DNA from: an uncultured Coleofasciculus sp.
GTDB taxonomy: Bacteria > Cyanobacteriota > Cyanobacteriia > Cyanobacteriales > Coleofasciculaceae
Assembly: GCA_902805485.1 (NCBI GenBank)
Contig: CADCTM010000900.1
Span: 1-6,770 of the forward strand
Direction: 5' to 3'
Length of the DNA stretch: 6,770 nt
In this document: piece by piece, positions 1 through 4,904 of the stretch
Layout: the number at the start of each line of letters is the position of its first letter
Position numbering within the stretch: position 1 is the first letter of the stretch
The notes under the pieces: model-generated
What the model was told of the DNA's origin: nothing
What the model saw: only the letters and a program-made list of their open reading frames with translations
The model's database searches: none
Position numbers and translations under genes: made by a program

Positions 1-433
1 CCCAGTTTTGAAACGTCGAGTGAGGGTTGCAAGGCAAGGGAGGATCAATAATCGCTGAGGCAGGCGCTGTATCCACAACCAAGCTAGGATGTTCTTGCCA
101 TAACGTAGCGGAATTCGCCCCCCAAGTTGCGGCAGAAGTGTCGTTTTGCCACTGAGTTGTCGAAAAATGAATGTCAGTTAGTGGGATAGACAACAGAGCA
201 TTAAGCTTTTTCAAAATAGAACGACGCCTGAATTTCAGTTCTTGAACCCAAACCGAGCTAGACGTGGCAACATAAAGCACATCCCTAGATATTGAAAAAG
301 GTCGTGTTTGGTCAGCCACGGCAGCGCCTACGACTTGAGACCAAACCGAAGCCAAGCGTTGAAACTCCTGTGGTCCTTGCCACTGGGGCTGATTTTCAAT
401 CGCAGCTAATATATGATTGAGAGATTTAAGCAT
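1..433 (-). CDS. DUF721/DciA-like protein, N-terminal part (runs off left edge)
   Basis: Reading the minus strand from an ATG at 433-431 gives 144 uninterrupted codons to the window edge with no stop, so the gene is 3'-partial. The protein has the DUF721 signature: WSQVVG at residues 31-36, then a strand-like block from VLYVATSSS to VWVQEL (52-65), then basic residues and KKLNALL (75-81). DUF721 includes DciA, the replicative-helicase operator that helps place DnaB during replication initiation in bacteria lacking DnaC. That role is family knowledge; here it is inferred. After about residue 92 the chain becomes low in recognisable motifs and rich in Trp, Pro and Ser, which may be the less ordered tail seen in this family. 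It is divergent from the gene at 649, with 215 bases between the starts. No convincing Shine-Dalgarno is visible, which is common in cyanobacteria. Confidence 0.83.
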   Translation of the reverse strand, partial: MLKSLNHILAAIENQPQWQGPQEFQRLASVWSQVVGAAVADQTRPFSISRDVLYVATSSSVWVQELKFRRRSILKKLNALLSIPLTDIHFSTTQWQNDTSAATWGANSATLWQEHPSLVVDTAPASAIIDPPLPCNPHSTFQNW

Positions 434-536
434 TACGTGTTTATCCCAAGCAAATCCGCGTTTTCGTGCAAGCAAGCTTCATCAATGGCAACGCCTTATA
501 TCATTGAATCCTAACCCAACCGCATCCGAGGTGTAG

Positions 537-551
537 ACTCAACCTTTGAGT
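537..551. promoter_or_regulatory. 15-base palindrome in divergent intergenic region
   Basis: ACTCAA (537-542) and TTGAGT (546-551) are perfect inverted repeats around CCT. The site lies between the two divergent starts and upstream of the candidate promoter at 561-587. It could be a regulator-binding site or a small hairpin; no particular regulator is recognised. A six-base arm can also arise by chance. Confidence 0.3.
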
Positions 552-560
552 GATAATCTA

Positions 561-587
561 TTGCTAAAAAACCCAAAACTTTATAAT
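561..587 (+). promoter_or_regulatory. Candidate sigma70-type promoter for the SPOR-like gene
   Basis: A perfect TATAAT (582-587) is preceded by TTGCTA (561-566), separated by 15 bases. That spacing is shorter than the optimal 17, so the -10 element is the stronger part of the call. Transcription would begin near 594, giving a leader of about 55 bases before the ATG at 649. A HIP1 octamer overlaps the expected start region. Confidence 0.4.
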
Positions 588-590
588 AAA

Positions 591-598
591 GCGATCGC
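591..598. repeat. HIP1 octamer GCGATCGC (first of six)
   Basis: GCGATCGC occurs at 591-598, 2891-2898, 3271-3278, 4667-4674, 5742-5749 and 6571-6578. This is about one per 1.1 kb, far above chance. HIP1 is the highly iterated palindrome of many cyanobacterial genomes and is the best single clue to the host. Five of the six copies lie inside coding regions. Confidence 0.9.
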
Positions 599-648
599 CT
601 TTAAAACCCCTTTTACACAAAGCCAAAACTTACCACCCAGCACTCCTC

Positions 649-2253
649 ATGAGCCAAAACATCTCAGTTGAGTCCACAAGTTCAACCAACTTAGGCATTA
701 ACCCAGCATTGCAGGCTGCTTTGAGCAGTCTTGACGTGCAATTAGAAGAAGAATTAGCCCGCTACAGACGCCAACGGGCAGGGCGTCCCCTGATGTCGCC
801 CAAAGGTCTGGGGCGCAATCAAACCCATAAACCCATTGACTTAATGTCCGTCCGGGGAGGAAATCAACCTCAACGACCCGCTTTAGGCATGAGTACAGCA
901 CCACTGGCGTCATTTCCCCTATTCATGGTACAGCCAGGCCCAGAGGCTCCACCTGCCGACGAGACACATCACCAAAAAGCTCAACCAAGTCCGATGAATA
1001 TCGCCTCAGGCGCGTCCCCTGGAATGGTTGTAGCTGACCAAAATCAGGCTGATGACAATTTAGGCATCCAACATGATACCCAACCTCTGACGCCTCCTAA
1101 CCAATCAGCAGGAAGAGGCGATTTGGCAACAGTAGGCGTCTCCCAATCGCCACCAGAGGATTATTTGGAATCATCAGAACAACTGCTGCGGAGTTTAGCA
1201 GAAGCAGAGACAGTTCCCGCGCCCAAAAAGCATTTCACCGAAAAATTGCTCACGCCCTTGGGAGTCGGTTCAATCTTACTTCTGCTGCTTTCGAGCGCCA
1301 CTGCTGTCTACTTCCTGAGCAATCCCTCCAGTTTTGCCGCTTTACTAGACCGCTTCTTTGGCTCAAAAACACCAACGCCAGCCCAGAACAATATAGAACC
1401 GAAGACGACAAGCAATTCTGGGGAAAATACACCAGTCGTTAACGGTCCAGATCTGGCTTCTGATGAATTTGTTGATTTAAATTTAAATACTCTGAGTCAC
1501 CTGGAAACTAGCCCAAAACCCTCGCCTTCAGTGTCGTCCGTGCAGGTTCCTTCATTACCCACTTTGCCAAATGCCGGGGCAGCAACAACAATCGCTCCGT
1601 CAGTCGTCCCGAATACAGCTCTGCCTAGACGTTCTGCCGATTTATCTTCAGTACTTTTAGGACCGAATTCCCAGGCAGGCAGTGCGCCCTACGCGCCAAT
1701 ACCACGGGTCGCCCCCCTGCCCGCACCAGTAACCGCAGCCCCTAAATCTAGTACGCCTAAATCTAGTAAAGCTAAAGCCAAGACTTCAAGTCCAGCTTCG
1801 ACTCAGTTAAATAAATCAACTCAGTCAAAGTCGCCTAAAGCCAAGACTTCAAGTCCAGCTTCGACTCAGTTAAATAAATCAACTCAGTCAAAGTCGTCTA
1901 AAGCCAAGACTTCAAGTCCAGCTTCGACTCAGTTAAATAAATCAACTCAGACGAAGCAGGCTGCCGCATCTGCCACATCTACCGTGACGAAGAAGCCACA
2001 AGCGTCGCCGTCTCCAGCACCAGTGGCAGCCAGTACCGTAGGTGTACCCGGTAGTTATTACTATGTGTTTCTTAACTCTGGTGGCGAGAGTGCCCTGGAA
2101 CAAGCCAGAACAATTGTTCCTGATGCTTATCTGGAAAACTTCCCCCAAGGAACCCGAATTCAAATGGGAGCCTTCCCCACTGAGTCTGAGGCGAAAACAA
2201 TGGTTGAGAAACTTCAGGGACAGGGACTTTCTGCCTCGATTTATCATCCTTAA
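649..2253 (+). CDS. Single-pass membrane protein with C-terminal SPOR-like domain
   Basis: The 534-residue protein has four parts. Residues about 18-45 form an acidic then basic helix-like segment (SSLDVQLEEELARYRRQR), followed by a long polar, Pro/Gln-rich stretch. A basic patch (KKHFTEK) precedes one hydrophobic segment at about 204-224 (GVGSILLLLLSSATAVYFLS), which predicts a cytoplasmic N-terminus and a periplasmic C-terminus. A Pro/Ser/Thr/Lys-rich linker then runs to about 464 and holds a 21-residue tandem repeat. The last 70 residues (465-534) look like a SPOR domain: YYYVFLNSGG, IVPDAYLENFPQGTRIQMGAF, then a helix and SASIYHP. SPOR domains bind glycan strands lacking stem peptides, usually at division septa, so a cell-wall or septum role is inferred; specific partners are unknown. 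The ATG at 649 lacks a clear Shine-Dalgarno but fits the promoter position. The domain is divergent, so the SPOR assignment needs a profile search. Confidence 0.78.
   Translation: MSQNISVESTSSTNLGINPALQAALSSLDVQLEEELARYRRQRAGRPLMSPKGLGRNQTHKPIDLMSVRGGNQPQRPALGMSTAPLASFPLFMVQPGPEAPPADETHHQKAQPSPMNIASGASPGMVVADQNQADDNLGIQHDTQPLTPPNQSAGRGDLATVGVSQSPPEDYLESSEQLLRSLAEAETVPAPKKHFTEKLLTPLGVGSILLLLLSSATAVYFLSNPSSFAALLDRFFGSKTPTPAQNNIEPKTTSNSGENTPVVNGPDLASDEFVDLNLNTLSHLETSPKPSPSVSSVQVPSLPTLPNAGAATTIAPSVVPNTALPRRSADLSSVLLGPNSQAGSAPYAPIPRVAPLPAPVTAAPKSSTPKSSKAKAKTSSPASTQLNKSTQSKSPKAKTSSPASTQLNKSTQSKSSKAKTSSPASTQLNKSTQTKQAAASATSTVTKKPQASPSPAPVAASTVGVPGSYYYVFLNSGGESALEQARTIVPDAYLENFPQGTRIQMGAFPTESEAKTMVEKLQGQGLSASIYHP
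1741..1770 (+). repeat. Two 15-base repeats at the start of the linker repeat zone
   Basis: CCTAAATCTAGTACG is followed directly by CCTAAATCTAGTAAA, encoding PKSST then PKSSK. The two differ only in the last two bases. They abut the larger 63-base repeat and have the same Lys/Ser/Pro composition, so the linker seems to grow by slippage or unequal recombination. Confidence 0.75.
1774..1950 (+). repeat. 63-base in-frame tandem repeat, about 2.8 copies
   Basis: Units begin at 1774, 1837 and 1900; the third is cut short near 1950. Each encodes 21 residues starting KAKTSSPASTQLNKST. The first two full units differ at a single base (C at 1834 against T at 1897), and the shared part of the third is identical. 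Such near-identity implies recent duplication. The unit length is a multiple of three, so copy-number change lengthens the periplasmic linker without breaking the frame. Confidence 0.92.
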
Positions 2254-2270
2254 GGATTAGGGCGTGTTTT

Positions 2271-2307
2271 CTTTCCTCGGAGATCCCCTGAGCCAGGGTT
2301 AAGAAAG
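2271..2307 (+). terminator. Weak hairpin after the SPOR-like gene
   Basis: CCCTG (2286-2290) pairs with CAGGG (2294-2298) across AGC, and an outer arm CTTTC (2271-2275) pairs with GAAAG (2303-2307). It starts 18 bases after the stop codon. There is no run of T after it, so it is at best a weak or factor-assisted terminator, or a 3'-end stabilising structure. Confidence 0.3.
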
Positions 2308-2401
2308 GGGTAAATACAGCAGTTTTCCATTTAGTTCGGTAGAGACAAACGGTAAGTGATGGTTTTGGAGATCAAAGAGTTGGTTTGAATACTCCTGTAA
2401 T

Positions 2402-2427
2402 GCTAAGGAGATCCTCTAAACTTTAGC
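2402..2427 (+). promoter_or_regulatory. Imperfect hairpin in the pspA leader
   Basis: GCTAA (2402-2406) pairs with TTAGC (2423-2427), and GAG (2408-2410) with CTC (2414-2416) inside it. It lies ten bases before the palindrome at 2437-2449. It may be a leader-RNA structure; the internal bulge makes it weak on its own. Confidence 0.25.
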
Positions 2428-2436
2428 GTTGGGGTA

Positions 2437-2449
2437 ATCAATAATTGAT
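2437..2449. promoter_or_regulatory. 13-base palindrome upstream of pspA
   Basis: ATCAAT and ATTGAT are perfect inverted repeats around a single A, 76 bases before the chosen pspA start. A compact odd-centred palindrome is typical of a dimeric regulator site, but it matches no operator I can name. PspA genes are often stress-induced, so an operator here is reasonable but unproven. Confidence 0.35.
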
Positions 2450-2514
2450 GAGCTGTAGCCCCTTGACTTTGAGATACCATGATGTTAAGGATTCCCCTGA
2501 CCTGCAAGATGAAT

Positions 2515-2518
2515 GGAG
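2515..2518 (+). promoter_or_regulatory. Shine-Dalgarno fixing the pspA start at 2526
   Basis: GGAG sits seven bases before the ATG at 2526. Together with the protein beginning MGLIDR, as PspA/VIPP1 proteins do, this favours 2526 over the upstream TTG at 2445 and ATG at 2448, which would add residues foreign to the family. Confidence 0.7.
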
Positions 2519-2525
2519 AGCTGCT

Positions 2526-3284
2526 ATGGGATTGATTGATCGCATCCTGCGAGTAATTCGCGCCAACCTAAACAGCTTGGTTGGAAATGCAGAAGATCCA
2601 GAAAAAATTCTGGAACAAGCTGTAGAGGATATGCAGCAGGATTTGATTCAGCTACGGCAGGCGGTGGCAGGTGCAATTGCGACCCAAAAACGTACCGAGC
2701 GACAAGCTTCCCAAGCTCAATCAACAGCAGACGAGTGGTTCAACCGCGCTCAACTGGCACTGTCAAAAGGGGACGAAAACTTAGCGCGGGAAGCGCTGAC
2801 GCGGCGGAAATCTTATCAAGAAACCGCAAAAGTCATGCAATCTCAGTTATCGCAGCAAGCGGGTATTGTCACTAAGCTTAAAGACAATATGCGATCGCTA
2901 GAAAGTAAAATTTCTGAAGCCAAAACAAAAAAAGACTTGTATATTGCCCGTGCCCGCGCCGCTCAATCTTCCCAGAAAATTCAGGAAATGCTGGGTAATG
3001 TTGGCACTGGTAGTGCAATGAAAGCCTTCGAGAAGATGGAAGAAAAAGTGATGCAACTCGAAGCTCAGTCTGAGGCCTTACAAGAGTTGGGAGGCAACGA
3101 GTTAGAAAAAAGATATGCGGCGCTTGAAGCGGGTGACGAGATTGATGCCGAGTTGGCAGCACTAAAAGCGAACATAACACCGGGTACTCAATCAGCATTA
3201 CCAGCTAGTGCCGCCTCATCGGTAAAAAATCCGGATATTGAAGCAGAGCTGGAAAAATTGCGTCAAGATCGCGATCGCTCTTAA
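2526..3284 (+). CDS. pspA: PspA/VIPP1-family protein, first paralogue
   Basis: The 252-residue protein belongs to the PspA/IM30 family, which is bacterial ESCRT-III-like. These proteins polymerise into rings and rods on membranes and protect or remodel them. Residues 1-22 (MGLIDRILRVIRANLNSLVG) form the amphipathic membrane-binding helix. AEDPEKILEQAVEDM (22-36) and QLRQAVAGAIATQKRTE begin a long coiled-coil hairpin, and LESKISEAKTKKD marks its return arm. The core ends near 217. A short Ala/Ser/Pro linker (218-235) then leads to a charged terminal helix, PDIEAELEKLRQDRDRS. That tail resembles the VIPP1 extension, so the split between PspA and VIPP1 is not clean. By hand alignment 47 of the first 60 residues match the neighbour at 3538. 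I infer a membrane-stress role; it could instead be a second VIPP1. The gap of 272 bases from the previous gene suggests its own promoter. Confidence 0.85.
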   Translation: MGLIDRILRVIRANLNSLVGNAEDPEKILEQAVEDMQQDLIQLRQAVAGAIATQKRTERQASQAQSTADEWFNRAQLALSKGDENLAREALTRRKSYQETAKVMQSQLSQQAGIVTKLKDNMRSLESKISEAKTKKDLYIARARAAQSSQKIQEMLGNVGTGSAMKAFEKMEEKVMQLEAQSEALQELGGNELEKRYAALEAGDEIDAELAALKANITPGTQSALPASAASSVKNPDIEAELEKLRQDRDRS

Positions 3285-3348
3285 TGGTTGGATAAACTGA
3301 CGCATGAACTGGCACTTTTGGGCTGGAAGTTTTTACACTGGATGAAAA

Positions 3349-3439
3349 GCCTCCTGTCTTTAAGGACTTAGGCATGAATGTAGTGAATCAAACAAAGAAA
3401 GTGAAACGAACAAGCGCTCTACACTTGAGACAGGAGAGC
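3349..3439 (+). promoter_or_regulatory. Long-range inverted repeat in the vipp1 leader
   Basis: CTCCTGTCT (3351-3359) is perfectly complementary to AGACAGGAG (3428-3436). Adding GC (3349-3350) against GC (3438-3439), with one bulged A, extends the stem to 11 pairs. The right arm overlaps a competing hairpin, GCTCT (3416-3420) with AGAGC (3435-3439). Both cannot form together. It may be a leader-RNA structure or paired protein-binding sites; no known riboswitch is recognised. Confidence 0.35.
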
Positions 3440-3520
3440 ATAAGAAGTGCTTACACCTCGACATCACCCGAAGCGGACTGGCGCATTAGAGCCGACCTTA
3501 CAGATACTTTATACATTGCT

Positions 3521-3526
3521 AGAGGA
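3521..3526 (+). promoter_or_regulatory. Shine-Dalgarno-like AGAGGA before vipp1
   Basis: AGAGGA lies 11 bases before the ATG at 3538. The spacing is longer than usual, but it is the only purine-rich match close to the start, and the ATG gives the family-typical MGLFDR beginning. Confidence 0.5.
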
Positions 3527-3537
3527 TAAACAGCGTC

Positions 3538-4311
3538 ATGGGATTATTTGATCGCCTTAGCCGAGTCGTTAGAGCCAACCTGAACGATATGGTCAGTAAG
3601 GCTGAAGATCCAGAAAAAATCCTGGAACAAGCAATTGTTGATATGCAAGAAGACCTGGTACAACTGCGCCAAGCCGTTGCCGGGGCAATTGCCACTCAAA
3701 AGCGCACCGAGCAACAATACAACAAAAACCAAACAGAAGCCAACAACTGGCAGCAAAGGGCACAACTAGCGCTCACTAAAGGGGATGAAAACCTGGCGCG
3801 TGAAGCACTGACTCGTAAGAAAGCCAATGGAGATACGGCGGCTCAACTGAAAGCTCAACTGGATACACAAGTTACTCAGGTAGACACCCTCAAGCGCAAC
3901 TTGATTGCTTTGGAAAGTAAGATTTCCGAAGCTAAGACCAAAAAGGATATGCTCAAGTCCCGTGCTGCGGCGGCTAAAGCGAATGAGCAGTTACAAAGCA
4001 CGATTAGTTCTCTCAATACCGGCGGCTCGATGGCGGCATTTGAGCGAATGGAAGATAAAGTATTGATGATGGAAGCTCGCTCTCAATCAGCGGCTGAACT
4101 GGCGGGTGCAGATTTGGAAAGTCAGTTTGCTATGCTCGAATCTGGCAGTGATGTCGATGATGAGTTGGAGGCGATGAAAGCTAATCTGTTGACAGGTGGT
4201 TCTGCCTCACAGCCAGTCCTCCCTGCCGGCGAGGAGAAAAAAGCGACTGCACCGAATTCAGCCGTTGATGCGGAATTGGAATCATTGCGAAAGCAAATCG
4301 ATAGCTTGTAG
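3538..4311 (+). CDS. vipp1: VIPP1/IM30, membrane-remodelling protein for thylakoids
   Basis: The 257-residue protein starts with MGLFDRLSRVVRANLND, the conserved amphipathic helix of cyanobacterial VIPP1 (IM30). Then come SKAEDPEKILEQ, the coiled-coil stretch DMQEDLVQLRQAVAGAIATQ and the LESKISEAKTKKDML return arm. A flexible Gly/Pro/Lys linker (219-241) joins the core to a short terminal helix, AVDAELESLRKQIDSL, the extension that separates VIPP1 from classical PspA. VIPP1 forms rings on acidic lipids and is needed for thylakoid biogenesis and for membrane repair under light or heat stress; that is family knowledge. The length fits cyanobacterial VIPP1 proteins of about 260 residues. It follows its paralogue after 253 bases containing inverted repeats, so separate control is likely. 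The start is secure because both the family beginning and a Shine-Dalgarno-like element agree. Confidence 0.9.
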   Translation: MGLFDRLSRVVRANLNDMVSKAEDPEKILEQAIVDMQEDLVQLRQAVAGAIATQKRTEQQYNKNQTEANNWQQRAQLALTKGDENLAREALTRKKANGDTAAQLKAQLDTQVTQVDTLKRNLIALESKISEAKTKKDMLKSRAAAAKANEQLQSTISSLNTGGSMAAFERMEDKVLMMEARSQSAAELAGADLESQFAMLESGSDVDDELEAMKANLLTGGSASQPVLPAGEEKKATAPNSAVDAELESLRKQIDSL

Positions 4312-4336
4312 GCGTCAGCTATTTTTAGGACAATAC

Positions 4337-4360
4337 CCTTGGTAATTCAAGACCTTGGTA
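4337..4360 (+). repeat. Short direct repeat CCTTGGTA, 16 bases apart
   Basis: CCTTGGTA occurs at 4337-4344 and 4353-4360, so the second copy begins 16 bases after the first, just downstream of vipp1. It may be chance or a paired binding site for the thioredoxin gene's promoter region. No clear -10/-35 pair was found in 4312-4518. Confidence 0.25.
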
Positions 4361-4506
4361 GGCAACTCAACATCAATCCCAGCGGATTTGAGGGTCTATC
4401 CAGGTCTTAATTCATTGTGTTAAATGTGGGTAATAGGGCAGTGCTTGCCTAAGTTCCAAACCTGGGACTGAAATAGAACGTGAGCAAACCCGAAGCAATT
4501 GTATTT

Positions 4507-4513
4507 AAGGAGG
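4507..4513 (+). promoter_or_regulatory. Strong Shine-Dalgarno fixing a GTG start for thioredoxin
   Basis: AAGGAGG is a near-complete anti-16S match, five bases before the GTG at 4519. It lies inside the longer possible frame that opens with GTG at 4480, so the longer version is probably wrong. It is the best ribosome-binding site in the window. Confidence 0.8.
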
Positions 4514-4518
4514 GTGTC

Positions 4519-4854
4519 GTGGGTAGCGTTATTTTAATTACAGATTCCGAGTTTGAAGCCGAAGTTTTAGACGCCCAGCAGCCTGTATTGGTTTACTTTT
4601 GGGCGTCTTGGTGTGGTCCTTGTCGCTTGGTATCGCCATCGATAGACGGCATCGCAAAAAATTATAGCGATCGCTTAAAAGTAGCCAAAATGGAAATCGA
4701 TCCCAATCCTGCCACTGTCGCGAAGTACCAAATCGAGGGTGTCCCCGCACTGTTACTGTTTAAAAATGGTGAACTTGCCCAGGCACATGAAGGAGCGATC
4801 GGCAAGCAAAAAATCGAAAGTATGCTAGAAGCTCACCTATCACCTGTTTCATAA
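4519..4854 (+). CDS. Thioredoxin, probably x-type
   Basis: From the GTG at 4519 the protein is 111 residues, the usual thioredoxin length, and its numbering matches E. coli thioredoxin exactly. Trp31-Cys32-Gly33-Pro34-Cys35 is the active site and Pro76 (EGVPALLLF) the cis-proline. Position 26, the buried aspartate of E. coli and m-type thioredoxins, is tyrosine here (VLVYFWASWCGPC). That pattern, with EIDPNPATVAKYQIEGVPAL, recalls cyanobacterial TrxB and plastid x-type thioredoxins, which mainly reduce peroxiredoxins; subtype and substrate are inferred from memory of those proteins. No signal peptide or membrane segment is visible, so it is probably cytosolic. An upstream GTG at 4480 would add 13 residues, but no ribosome-binding site supports it. 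The next gene begins 50 bases on, so co-transcription with the aminotransferase is possible. Confidence 0.88.
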   Translation: MGSVILITDSEFEAEVLDAQQPVLVYFWASWCGPCRLVSPSIDGIAKNYSDRLKVAKMEIDPNPATVAKYQIEGVPALLLFKNGELAQAHEGAIGKQKIESMLEAHLSPVS

Positions 4855-4904
4855 CAAAATACTTCAGTAGTCATTCGTTTTCATATTTGCTAACGGACAA
4901 AACA

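Noticed and set aside
434..648. Small gene or RNA gene in the divergent region
   Set aside because: No reading frame with family resemblance, tRNA-like fold or conserved RNA motif was seen; it looks like a promoter region.
698..913. Minus-strand open frame opposite the SPOR-like gene
   Set aside because: Composition is arbitrary and it lies fully opposite a convincing gene; similar antisense frames at 1250-1432, 1942-2247, 2524-2724, 2878-3198, 3544-3765, 4538-4750, 4871-5086 and 5854-6108 were rejected for the same reason.
1774..1950. CRISPR array
   Set aside because: The repeats are directly adjacent with no variable spacers, are in frame and encode protein; this is a coding tandem repeat.
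2042..2260. Overlapping plus-strand frame inside the end of the SPOR-like gene
   Set aside because: It is the +1 shadow of a well-supported domain, with no family resemblance or ribosome-binding site.
2445..2525. Upstream TTG/ATG extension of the first PspA gene (27 extra residues)
   Set aside because: The added residues are unlike any PspA N-terminus, whereas ATG 2526 has a good Shine-Dalgarno and gives the expected MGLIDR start.
649..4854. One stress operon from the SPOR-like gene to thioredoxin
   Set aside because: Gaps of 272, 253 and over 160 bases with their own structured leaders argue for separate units, although read-through cannot be excluded.
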